A stretch of DNA of 64,000 bases from Glycomyces algeriensis (lineage in GTDB: Bacteria > Actinomycetota > Actinomycetes > Mycobacteriales > Micromonosporaceae). A model generated the notes under the pieces. It was not told the origin of the DNA. It did not search any database and saw nothing but the letters and a program-made list of their open reading frames with translations. Each line of letters starts with the position of its first letter. Position 1 is the first letter of the stretch. The position numbers were made by a program, and so were the translations under genes. The stretch lies in the NCBI RefSeq assembly GCF_027622855.1, contig NZ_JAPZVR010000008.1, positions 121,437 to 185,436 of the forward strand. The letters are read 5' to 3'. Shown piece after piece: positions 33,955 through 41,783 of this stretch.

Positions 33955-35289
33955 TCACCGGCGGGTGAAGACGACGCCCAATTTGTCCAGCGCCGCACCG
34001 GCGCGGCCGTGGAACCCGGCGATCTGCCAGCCGGCCGGGGCCGTGAACGTCGTGCAGTCGCCCGTGACCGTGCCGCCCTCGAGCGTCCGGCCGGTGCTGG
34101 TCGTGAAGCGGGCGTAGAAGATCCGGGTGTGGCCGCTGTGCTCGGCCCGGCAGACGCGGAGGGCGGTCGCGTACTCGCCCGCCGCCAGCGTCAGCTCCTT
34201 GAGCGTGCCTCCGCTGCCGCCGTGGTCGAGGACGGTGCCGTCGGTCAGGGTCGCGCCGATCCGGTCGACTCGCTCCCCCGCGCGCAGGCGCAGCACGCGG
34301 GCCGCGTCGCCCGCGTCGAGGTCGTCCACATCGGTGAAGACATCGCCGTGCGGGCCGCCGAACTGGTCGCTGAGGGCGAGGTCGCCGCCCGTGGACCAGG
34401 AGAAGTCCACACTGATCGGGTAGTGGTCGGAGAGGTTGCCGCCGTTCGCGTCCCTGAACGCGGCGTGGTCGTTGCGGTACCGGTTCGCGTCGAGGGTGAC
34501 GTGGTCGCCAGAGCGGTAGAGGACCTTGTCGACGACCTCGCAGGCCGCATCGACGTGGGCGTCGTCGCAGACGAGCGCCTCGTCGCCCTCGTTCGGGGCG
34601 TCGCCGCCGCGGACGAGCTCGACCCAGGCGTCGGTGAGGCCGCCGGCCGCCGCGAACTCGGCGACGCCGTCGCCGCGCGTGTAGCGGGTGTTGGTGTCGC
34701 CGTACACGATCGCGGCGTTCCCGGCCGAGTGCGAGGCCATGTACGCCGCGACCTGCGCGAGGTTGGCTTCACGGGCGGCGATGTCGGCCGGTTCGCTCCC
34801 GGCGTCGGTGTGCAGGTTGTACAGGTCGACCCACACGCCTTCGGCGAGGCGGGCGCGCATGAACGTGAAGCCCTTGGGCGTCAGGCAGTCGCCCGAACCG
34901 GAGGAGCACTGGCTCCACTTGACGCGCTCGAAGTCCTCGAACGGCAGGTCCGACAAGGTGTTGAGGCCGTCGCCGAAGGGCACGCCGCCGCTCGTGGAAG
35001 TCCGGTGAGGATGGTCGTCCGCCGCGTACAGCGCCGCATGGTAGTTGAAGTCCTCCTGGACCTGCACGATGTCGTAGGCGCCCAGGCGGGAGCCGATGAT
35101 CGGTGTGTTGGTCTCGGGATCGCCGTCGCCGAGCCCGAGCGGCAGGCCCGCGATGTTGTAGGAGAGGACGGAGAGCTCGCCGCCCTGCGCGGCCTCCTGC
35201 GCCGCGACCGGTTCGGGCGCGGCGGCGAGGGTGAGGGCGGCGAGCGAGGTCACCGCGGTGAGCAGTGCCAGGCGGGGAGGGAGGTGCAT
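33955..35289 (-). CDS. Secreted endonuclease/exonuclease/phosphatase-fold enzyme with jacalin-like domain
   Basis: A 444-aa exported protein: signal peptide ending near VAAQE, then a DNase I-like EEP domain (VLSYNIAGLP; metal Glu in VQVQEDFN; YGDTNTR; LSDHYPISVDF with the catalytic His) over residues ~40-300, then a C-terminal ~130-residue jacalin-type lectin domain (SDQFGGPHGDVF, LTLAAGEYATALRV). The EEP family includes sphingomyelinases, DNases and phosphoinositide phosphatases; the lectin domain would target glycans or a surface. The exact substrate is open. Confidence 0.85.
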   Translation of the reverse strand: MHLPPRLALLTAVTSLAALTLAAAPEPVAAQEAAQGGELSVLSYNIAGLPLGLGDGDPETNTPIIGSRLGAYDIVQVQEDFNYHAALYAADDHPHRTSTSGGVPFGDGLNTLSDLPFEDFERVKWSQCSSGSGDCLTPKGFTFMRARLAEGVWVDLYNLHTDAGSEPADIAAREANLAQVAAYMASHSAGNAAIVYGDTNTRYTRGDGVAEFAAAGGLTDAWVELVRGGDAPNEGDEALVCDDAHVDAACEVVDKVLYRSGDHVTLDANRYRNDHAAFRDANGGNLSDHYPISVDFSWSTGGDLALSDQFGGPHGDVFTDVDDLDAGDAARVLRLRAGERVDRIGATLTDGTVLDHGGSGGTLKELTLAAGEYATALRVCRAEHSGHTRIFYARFTTSTGRTLEGGTVTGDCTTFTAPAGWQIAGFHGRAGAALDKLGVVFTRR

Positions 35290-35420
35290 GCGGCTCCAGA
35301 GGGCTTGCGGCCGAGAGGGACTCGGTTGTTCGGTGGTGGCGCCCTCAGATTGCCCGATTCAGGCGAAATGTTCAAGACTGCCGCGAGAACCCCGCCCCGC
35401 CTGGCGGTGAACGCTCGCGC

Positions 35421-35774
35421 TCACACGGTCAGGCCGAGCGCCAGCAGCACGATGGAGGAGGCCAGGAACAGGAACGTCCCGACGGTCTCCTTCGGCCAGA
35501 AGTCCGCCAGCACATGCGTGTGGACCGCGCAGGTCCAGAACAGGACCAGGCCGGCCGCCGCCGCGAGGCCGACGATCGGGAACGCCAGGCCGAGCAGGAG
35601 GCCGAGACCGCCGGCGACCTTGAGGACGCCGATCGGGAAGACCAGCAACGACTGCGGCACGTTCGCGCCGTCCATGAGCGGCAGGATGACCTTGAGGCGG
35701 ACCATTGCGCCGATCCCCGAACCGAGGTTGAGGACGCCGAACGTGATCGCGAGGACGAGATAGAGCGTGGACAT
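35421..35774 (-). CDS. DoxX-like membrane protein
   Basis: A 117-aa four-helix membrane protein of the DoxX type (FPIGVLKVAGGLGLLLGLAFP, cited as IGVLKVAGGLGLLLG, is the typical second helix). DoxX proteins occur repeatedly beside ECF41 sigma factors, which are thought to control them. ATG at 35774. It follows the remnant epimerase gene by 17 bp and the sigma gene further upstream on the same strand. Confidence 0.8.
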   Translation of the reverse strand: MSTLYLVLAITFGVLNLGSGIGAMVRLKVILPLMDGANVPQSLLVFPIGVLKVAGGLGLLLGLAFPIVGLAAAAGLVLFWTCAVHTHVLADFWPKETVGTFLFLASSIVLLALGLTV

Positions 35775-35791
35775 GAGGTGTCTCCTTGTTG

Positions 35792-35950
35792 TCAGTAAGC
35801 GGTGGTGAGGTAGGTGTGCGAGGCGCTCCGGTCCTCGATCGCGGTGAGCATCGCGCGGGCGACGGCGGCCACGTCGTGGCCGGCTTCGAGCGCCTGGGCG
35901 AGTACGGCGCGGCCGTCCCCGCCCGTCGCTGCGATGGCGGTGTGCTTCAT
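35792..35950 (-). pseudogene. Internally deleted NAD(P)-binding epimerase (NmrA/SDR-like) remnant
   Basis: A 52-codon frame whose first half, HTAIAATGGDGRAVLAQALEAGHDV, is the N-terminal Rossmann TGGxGR segment of an atypical SDR (normally ~210-250 aa). Its second half, VARAMLTAIEDRSASHTYLTTAY, reads as the C-terminal end of the same family (cited as VARAMLTAIED and LTTAY). The ~160 residues between are missing without frame loss. It cannot fold as a dehydrogenase. The ECF41 neighbourhood normally contains an intact epimerase or oxidoreductase. Confidence 0.75.
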
Positions 35951-36036
35951 TGGATGCCTCGGATTCGCGCCGCATCGGCGCACAGTGGTGGAGCACCGCT
36001 GCCGGCGGACCGGCACGGCATGGAGGGCACTGAGCG

Positions 36037-36924
36037 TCAGTGCAGCGTGGTGAGCTTCTGTGGGTTCGTGACCGCGTAGACCGCGGCGACCCGGTCGAGT
36101 TCCGGGGTCAGGTCGAGCATGAGGACGCCGACGACCCGGCCCTCGCGCCACATCAGCGCCGCAGGCGAGCCGTTCACGGGCCGGAACGCGACTTCGAGCC
36201 CTTCATGGCGGCGGAACCGGCGGCTGACCAGCAGCGCCGCGATCCGCTCGGCGTCGCGCATCGGCCGCGGCCCGGCCGCGGGACCCAGGCCCCCGCCGTC
36301 GCAGGTGAGCACCACATCGGGCGCCATGAGGCCGAGCAGGCCGTCGATGTCCCCTCCGGAGACGGCGGCCATGAACCGCTCGGTGACCTGCCGGTGCACC
36401 GCCGGGTCCACCGCGAACTTCGGGCGCCGCGCCTGCACATGCGACCGGGCACGGTGCGCGGTCTGCCGCACCGACGCCGGTGAGCGCCCCAGCAGCACCG
36501 CGACCTCCCCGTGCGCGTACCCGAACACGTCGGCGAGCACGAACACCGCCCGCTCGGCCGGGGTCAGCGATTCGAGGACCACCATGAGCGCCAAGGAGAC
36601 CGACTCGGTCAGCAGCGCCGGCTCGGCGGCGTCGGGCGCCGCCTCGGTGAGCACCGGCTCGGGCAGCCACGGCCCGATATAGGTCTCGCGGCGGCGCTTC
36701 ACCGCCTCCTGGCGCCCGATCGCGGCGTTGATACCCACCCGCACCAGGTACGCGCGGGCATGCTCGATCGGCGCGCCGTGCGAACGGCGCTCCCACGCCA
36801 GCCAGACGTCCTGGAGCACGTCCTCGGTGTCGGCGACGGTGCCCAGCATCCCGTAGACGATGCCGAACAGCAGCTCGCGGTGCTCATTGAACACCGCGGC
36901 CGGTGGATCGGGTACTGCGTTCAC
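36037..36924 (-). CDS. ECF41-type RNA polymerase sigma factor (SigJ-like)
   Basis: A 295-aa ECF sigma factor. Region 2 (FGIVYGMLGTVADTEDVLQDVWLAW) and region 4 (LTPAERAVFVLADVFGYAHGEVAVLLGRSPASVRQ, cited as YAHGEVAVLLGRSPASVRQ) are intact. A C-terminal SnoaL-like domain (~residues 165-290, YAVTNPQKL end) is the ECF41 hallmark and acts as built-in regulator in place of an anti-sigma factor. GTG at 36924 is chosen because AGGAGG lies 8 bp upstream. Likely autoregulated. Confidence 0.9.
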   Translation of the reverse strand: MNAVPDPPAAVFNEHRELLFGIVYGMLGTVADTEDVLQDVWLAWERRSHGAPIEHARAYLVRVGINAAIGRQEAVKRRRETYIGPWLPEPVLTEAAPDAAEPALLTESVSLALMVVLESLTPAERAVFVLADVFGYAHGEVAVLLGRSPASVRQTAHRARSHVQARRPKFAVDPAVHRQVTERFMAAVSGGDIDGLLGLMAPDVVLTCDGGGLGPAAGPRPMRDAERIAALLVSRRFRRHEGLEVAFRPVNGSPAALMWREGRVVGVLMLDLTPELDRVAAVYAVTNPQKLTTLH

Positions 36925-36984
36925 GGCGGCCCTCCTCAGCGTTTTCAGCCTGTCGCATTCCAAGAGCCGAACAGGGCCGCCGTT

Positions 36985-36991
36985 TGTGACA
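36985..36991 (-). promoter_or_regulatory. ECF41-like -35 element
   Basis: TGTCACA on the minus strand 61 bp before the sigma gene, identical to the -35 consensus reported for ECF41 promoters. The matching CGTC -10 is not clear (the expected place reads TTCGGCTC). No copy was found before the DoxX/remnant genes. Confidence 0.4.
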
Positions 36992-37038
36992 CCCGGATCG
37001 CGATCGTGACCGGGCTCGCAGTCGTTCTTCTGGTGAGA

Positions 37039-37055
37039 GCGCGGCGAAGCCGCGC
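37039..37055 (-). terminator. Short hairpin downstream of the DUF2264 gene
   Basis: GCGCGGC-GAA-GCCGCGC, 39 bp after the DUF2264 stop; on the plus strand it is followed by a T-rich stretch. Confidence 0.55.
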
Positions 37056-37093
37056 ACGTTTGAGTCTTTCTGTCTGTTTCTAGGAGAGAGGCG

Positions 37094-38788
37094 TTAAGCC
37101 TCGGTTCCGATATATATCAGAGATTTCAGCACATGCTTGCCCGGTTCGAGGACGCCCCTGAGCACCGGCAACACCGTTGCGGGCCAGTACAAGTGCGTGC
37201 CCGGCATCGGCTCGATGAGCGCGGCCTTCCGCTCCCCCGTGCTGTCGATCAACTCCGAACGCAGACCCGCGCTCGCCACCACCACATGCGAGTCGTCGAC
37301 CTCCGAGACGTGACCGGCCTTGGGAACGCACCAGCCGCCCTCCGCCGTGTGCAGCACCCGCTCGGTCTCGATCACGTGCACGCGCGCATGCCACCCGTCG
37401 ACCGCCGCCTCCAGCGAGGTCGTGATGGTCACGTCCTCCCACGGCTGCCAGTTCACCGTGAGCACGCCCTTCTCATCGATCGACCCCTCGTCGGAGTCCT
37501 CCCGGCCGCGCCAATGCCGGCCGTCCTCGGACAACAGCAGCGCCCCGTCCGGCACGGCCGACTCCAGTCCCGGACCGCCCGTGGCATGCGAGAACCCCGC
37601 CAGCGTCGAATACGCGAGCTTCCCGTACGCGGCCTCACCGGTACGCGCCCACGGCACCCACGCCTGGCCGTTCAACCTCGTCACATGGCCGCCACGGTCG
37701 CGAACGTGCACCGCCCGCGCCGCCTTGTGCGGCTCGACCACCGGGCCCGGCAGCGCCGCCTCCACCGTCCAGAACGGATGGTCGGCCGGGGCCAGGAGCC
37801 CCGCGAAGATCTTCGTCGCCCACCACGGGGAACCCGCGGTCAGGTACTGCTCCGCGACCGCGTTGTTCGGGTAGGCGTAGCCCACCGTGAGCCGCCCCTC
37901 CGGGTCGAGGATCGGCTTGTCCCACCACCACTCGAGATGGCGGCGGCTGAACCCCGCGGCCTCGGCCCACGGCACCGCCTCCACATCCGCGGCGGCCAGC
38001 GCGCCCCACAGGCAGCCCTGCGCGAACCGGTAGCCCAGGCTGCGCCCGTAGGGGACGGCCGCGCCGTCCGCACTGAACCATGACCGGAACTTGCGGGCGA
38101 ACGCCGAAGCGTTCGCCACGTACCGGTCGTCGCCGGCGAGCTTGTAGTGCAGCAGCGCGTACGTGTGGAACGCGAACGGGTTGTAGTAGTCCACGCGCCC
38201 GCCCGGGCCGTCCTCGAAGACGGCGTCGCCGAGCGCGAAGTCGCCCATGCGCTCGAGGTGGCCGTTCGCGACGGCCGGGTCGTGGGCGATGCCGAGCCGC
38301 TTGAGGCCGTGGCCGGCGAACACCGGGAAGTAGTGCCAGTTCATGTCGGCCACCGGGCCGTTGTAGGCGCCTTGGAGCCAGGCCGCGAGCTTGTCCTTCG
38401 CTTTGGGGTCCAAGGGGTCCCAGAGTTTCTCGGGGGCGAGGGCGAAGGCCCAGCCGACCGCGGCGGCCTCGACGATGCGCTGGCCGCCGTTCGCGGCGTC
38501 GCCCACGTACCAGGGGTCCTCGGGGTCGACGGCCCGGGCGAGGGTGGCGGCGAGGGAGGCCCACAGGTCGTCGGGGACGGCGTCCTTGGCGGCGGCCAGG
38601 CCCCAGAGAGGGCGGGTCAGGAGTTCGAACCAGTCCTCGGCGTGCGAGTGGTTCGACATGGTGACGGGTGTGGCGTCGGGCCCGGCGGCGGCCAGCTCGG
38701 CGGCCGGCCTCCCGATCGCGAGCGCGGCCGAGGCCCACCCGGTGCGGCTGTGGTCGAGCGGTCCGAATGTTCGCAGCGGTGAGGTCAC
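37094..38788 (-). CDS. DUF2264 protein (probable glycan-active alpha/alpha-toroid enzyme)
   Basis: A ~564-aa protein spanning the DUF2264 domain: EDWFELLTRPLWGLAA at the start, RIVEAAAVGWAFALAPEKLWDPL, NWHYFPVFAGHGLKRLG, VDYYNPFAFHTYALLHYKL (each a family landmark). The N-terminal two-thirds look like an (alpha/alpha)6 barrel and the rest is beta-rich, as in glycoside hydrolases or polysaccharide lyases, but activity is unproven. No signal peptide, so cytoplasmic. GTG at 38788 is my choice. Divergent from lanKC. Confidence 0.82.
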   Translation of the reverse strand: MTSPLRTFGPLDHSRTGWASAALAIGRPAAELAAAGPDATPVTMSNHSHAEDWFELLTRPLWGLAAAKDAVPDDLWASLAATLARAVDPEDPWYVGDAANGGQRIVEAAAVGWAFALAPEKLWDPLDPKAKDKLAAWLQGAYNGPVADMNWHYFPVFAGHGLKRLGIAHDPAVANGHLERMGDFALGDAVFEDGPGGRVDYYNPFAFHTYALLHYKLAGDDRYVANASAFARKFRSWFSADGAAVPYGRSLGYRFAQGCLWGALAAADVEAVPWAEAAGFSRRHLEWWWDKPILDPEGRLTVGYAYPNNAVAEQYLTAGSPWWATKIFAGLLAPADHPFWTVEAALPGPVVEPHKAARAVHVRDRGGHVTRLNGQAWVPWARTGEAAYGKLAYSTLAGFSHATGGPGLESAVPDGALLLSEDGRHWRGREDSDEGSIDEKGVLTVNWQPWEDVTITTSLEAAVDGWHARVHVIETERVLHTAEGGWCVPKAGHVSEVDDSHVVVASAGLRSELIDSTGERKAALIEPMPGTHLYWPATVLPVLRGVLEPGKHVLKSLIYIGTEA

Positions 38789-38862
38789 GCTGGCAGACGC
38801 TATCAATGCCGTCCCGGCACGGCAAGGGGTCCCGCCGAACCGGGGCGGGCCGTGTGGGTTAT

Positions 38863-38880
38863 TCACGGCACTATCCGTGA
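38863..38880. promoter_or_regulatory. Inverted repeat in the lanKC upstream region
   Basis: Perfect TCACGG-n6-CCGTGA dyad about 80 bp before the lanKC ATG, upstream of a weak TGGTTC/CAGGAT promoter (38891-38896, 38914-38919). A candidate binding site for the cluster's RamR-like regulator or for control of the divergent DUF2264 gene. Confidence 0.4.
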
Positions 38881-38960
38881 TGAAACAGGGTGGTTCGGAC
38901 GATTGGAACCTTGCAGGATGAGGTGCAGCACATCGGCTGCGGCTCAAGGAGGTTCCGGCA

Positions 38961-41546
38961 ATGGACGACAGGTACGCGGCGTTCACCATGGCCGACCCGG
39001 CCTTCTACGACGCGATGTACTCGGCCGAGACGGCCGGCCGGTCGTTCGACGTCGCCGAGCGGGAGCTCCCGAAAGGCTGGCGCCGCTCGGAGTCCGACGA
39101 CTGGCTGACCATGCGCCGCGACGACACCGCGCTACCGCAGCAGGGCTGGAAGATCCACGCCTCGGCGACCATGGACGGCGCGGAGCGGGTGCTCGCGGCG
39201 GTCTGGGACTACTGCGTGCCGCGAGGTGTCCAGTTCAAGTTCCTGCGCTCGTCCTCGGCCCTGCTGGTGCGCGTGTCGAAGTACGCGCCCCGCGGCTACT
39301 CGGGAAAGCTCGTCACGATCTACCCGGGCTCCGACGAGGAGTGCGAGCGCATCCTCACCGAATTGGGAGCGATCCTCGACGGCGAGGAGGGGCCCTACAT
39401 CCTCAGCGACCTGCGCTGGGGCAAGGGCCCGCTGCACGTCCGCTACGGCGCCTTCGCGAACCGGTACACGACCGACGCCCGCGGCGCGGTCGTCCCGGCC
39501 CTGCTCGACGGCGAGGGCCGCCTCGTGGCCGACCGCCGCGACCCGGTGTTCCACATCCCCGACTGGGTCGAGCTCCCCGCCTTCCTCGCGCCCCACCTGG
39601 AAGCCCGCAGCGCCGTCAAGGTCGACGAGATCCCCTACACGATCGAACGGGTCCTCCACTTCTCCAACGGCGGCGGCATCTACCTCGCCCGCGACCGCGA
39701 CGGCCGGCAGGCGGTCCTGAAGGAAGGACGCCCGCACGCCGGCCTCGACGCCTGGGGCGCCGACGCGGTCGCCCGCGTCGAGCACGAGCACCAGGTGCTG
39801 GAGCGCCTCGCCGGCATCCCGGGCGTGCCCGAGTCCCGCGGCGTGTTCTGGCTCGGCGAGCACCGGTTCCTCGCCATGGAGTACGTCGAGGGCGAGGTCC
39901 TGAGCAAGGCCGTCGTCACCCGCTACCCGCTCGTCGACGCCGACGCGACCGCCGAGGAGTACGCCCGGTTCACCGCCTGGGCCGTCGACGTGCACGACCA
40001 GATCGCCGCCGTCGTCGCGCAGATCCACGAGCGCGGCCTCTCCTACGGCGACCTCCACCTGTTCAACGTCATGGTCCGCCCCGACGGGCGCGCCTGCCTC
40101 CTCGACTTCGAGGTCGCCGGCGAGGTCGACGCCGAACGCCGTGCGGGCCTGGGCAACCAGGGCTTCGCCGCCCCGCGCTCCCTCACCGGGGCCGCCGCCG
40201 ACCGGTACTCCCTCGCCTGCATGAAACTCGCCCTGTTCCTGCCGATGACGAACCTCCTCGGCCTCCACCGGCTCAAAGCCCGCCACTTCGCGCAGATCAT
40301 CCGCGAGCGGTTCCCCGTCCCCGACGGCTGGCTCGACGACGCCGTGGACCTCATCGCCCCGCCCGAGTACGCCTACGAAGCGCCGAGCACCGAACCCGAC
40401 GACTGGCCCGCCGTGCGCGACGCCATCACCCGCGCCATCGTCGCCAGCGCCACCCCCGAACGCGACGACCGGCTCTTCCCCGGCGACGTGCAGCAGTTCG
40501 AATCCGGCGGGCTCGGCCTCGCCTTCGGCGCCGCCGGCGTCCTGCACGCCCTGGACGCTTCGGGCGCAGGACGGTTCGAGCGGTTCGAGGACTGGCTCCT
40601 GCAGCGCGCCACCAGCCCGGCCCCCGGCTCACGCCTCGGCCTCTACGACGGCCTCTGCGGCGCCGCCTTCACCCTCGACCGACTCGGGCACCACCAGGCC
40701 GCACTCGACACAGTGGACGTCGTCCTCAGCGAAGACTGGAAGTCCCTCGGCGGCGACCTGTTCGGCGGCCTCACCGGCATCGGCCTCAACCTGCTCCACC
40801 TGGGCGCCGCACGCGGCGAACCCGACCTCACCGAGACCGGCCTGGCCTGCGCGGGCCTCGTCGCCGACCGGCTCGAAGCCGAGACCGCCGGCGAACCCCG
40901 CAGCGGCGGCCGCGAACCCTGGGCCGGACTCATGCGCGGCGGCGCCGGACGCGCCACGCTCCTCATGCGCGCCTTCGACACCACCGGCGACACCGGCTAC
41001 CTCGACGCCGCCGCGACCGGCCTCCGCGCCGACCTCCGCCGCAGCGTCGTCCGCTCCAACGGCTCCCGCGAGATCGACGAAGGCTGGCGCACCATGCCCT
41101 ACCTCGAGGCCGGCAGCGTCGGCCTCGCCACCGCCCTCGACGCCTACCTCGCCCGCCGCCCCGACACCGCATTCGCCGAGGCCTCCGCGCAGCTCGCCCT
41201 CGCCGCCCGCTCCCCCATGTACATCCTCCCGGGGCTGTTCACCGGCCGCGCCGGCATCCTCCTGTACCTCGCCGGACGCAGCCCGGACCCGGCCACCGAC
41301 CCGGCCGTGCGCGACCAGGCCCGGGCGCTCGCCTGGCACGCCCTCCCCTACGCGGACGGCATGGCGTTCCCCGGCACCGGGCTCCTCCGGCTCTCCATGG
41401 ACCTCGCCACCGGCAGCGCGGGCGTCCTGCTCGCCCTCGCCGCGGCACTCCAAGCGGGCCCCCACGCGGGGCTCCCGCTGATCGGCAGCTCCGCTGCCCC
41501 GCAGACGCCCGCGCCTCGCGCGCAGGTGAACCCAGTTTCCCAGTAA
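38961..41546 (+). CDS. lanKC: Class III lanthipeptide synthetase (LanKC, RamC-like)
   Basis: An 861-aa trifunctional enzyme. Residues ~1-210 form the lyase-type N-domain (QGWKIHAS, FKFLRS, YAPRGYSGKLVTIYPG); ~210-470 a Ser/Thr-kinase domain with Lys254 (VLKEG), catalytic loop YGDLHLFN (Asp364, Asn369) and LDFE (Asp382); ~500-850 a LanC-like toroid of GL..G repeats. The Cys-His zinc ligands of class I/II/IV cyclases are not seen, which places it in class III. It phosphorylates and dehydrates Ser/Thr of the precursor and closes lanthionine/labionin rings. AAGGAGG lies 8 bp before the ATG. The precursor gene follows 21 bp on. Confidence 0.95.
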   Translation: MDDRYAAFTMADPAFYDAMYSAETAGRSFDVAERELPKGWRRSESDDWLTMRRDDTALPQQGWKIHASATMDGAERVLAAVWDYCVPRGVQFKFLRSSSALLVRVSKYAPRGYSGKLVTIYPGSDEECERILTELGAILDGEEGPYILSDLRWGKGPLHVRYGAFANRYTTDARGAVVPALLDGEGRLVADRRDPVFHIPDWVELPAFLAPHLEARSAVKVDEIPYTIERVLHFSNGGGIYLARDRDGRQAVLKEGRPHAGLDAWGADAVARVEHEHQVLERLAGIPGVPESRGVFWLGEHRFLAMEYVEGEVLSKAVVTRYPLVDADATAEEYARFTAWAVDVHDQIAAVVAQIHERGLSYGDLHLFNVMVRPDGRACLLDFEVAGEVDAERRAGLGNQGFAAPRSLTGAAADRYSLACMKLALFLPMTNLLGLHRLKARHFAQIIRERFPVPDGWLDDAVDLIAPPEYAYEAPSTEPDDWPAVRDAITRAIVASATPERDDRLFPGDVQQFESGGLGLAFGAAGVLHALDASGAGRFERFEDWLLQRATSPAPGSRLGLYDGLCGAAFTLDRLGHHQAALDTVDVVLSEDWKSLGGDLFGGLTGIGLNLLHLGAARGEPDLTETGLACAGLVADRLEAETAGEPRSGGREPWAGLMRGGAGRATLLMRAFDTTGDTGYLDAAATGLRADLRRSVVRSNGSREIDEGWRTMPYLEAGSVGLATALDAYLARRPDTAFAEASAQLALAARSPMYILPGLFTGRAGILLYLAGRSPDPATDPAVRDQARALAWHALPYADGMAFPGTGLLRLSMDLATGSAGVLLALAAALQAGPHAGLPLIGSSAAPQTPAPRAQVNPVSQ

Positions 41547-41567
41547 GAACGACGAAAGGACACGAAC

Positions 41568-41714
41568 ATGGCTCTCCTCGACCTGCAAGGCATGGAAGGC
41601 AACAACGAGCTCAACACGGCCGGCAGCAGCAACAGCGGGCACTCCTGCCCCTCCAACCTGAGCGCCACCCTCTGCGGCGGCACCAGCAGCCTGAGCATCC
41701 TGCTCTGCCACTAG
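41568..41714 (+). CDS. lanA: Class III lanthipeptide precursor (SapB/RamS-like)
   Basis: A 48-aa peptide, start MALLDLQGMEGNNEL. The leader has the LLDLQ recognition box of class III precursors (residues 3-7). The core ends with two S-x2-S-x3-C ring motifs: S29-S32-C36 (SNLSATLC) and S40-S43-C47 (SSLSILLC), the same plan as SapB. An additional Cys27, preceded by S23 and S26, is not part of the two-ring plan. The final residue is His48. AAAGGA precedes the ATG. The mature peptide would be a hydrophobic, surfactant-like morphogen or related molecule. No dedicated leader peptidase is encoded nearby. Confidence 0.93.
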   Translation: MALLDLQGMEGNNELNTAGSSNSGHSCPSNLSATLCGGTSSLSILLCH

Positions 41715-41724
41715 CCGATCCTGA

Positions 41725-41765
41725 ACCTCGGCCCCGGACGGCGCACTGCCGACCGGGGCCGAGGT
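41725..41765 (+). terminator. Hairpin between precursor gene and transporter genes
   Basis: Perfect 13-bp stem ACCTCGGCCCCGG/CCGGGGCCGAGGT with a 15-nt loop, 10 bp after the lanA stop and 18 bp before the next ATG. Without a T-tract it may act as a partial terminator or as 3'-end protection that raises lanA mRNA over the transporter message. Confidence 0.65.
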
Positions 41766-41783
41766 CGATGAACGGAGCCGCCC

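Noticed and set aside
38961..41546. Class IV (LanL) synthetase
   Set aside because: The cyclase-like domain lacks the zinc-ligand Cys/His motifs that class IV enzymes have.
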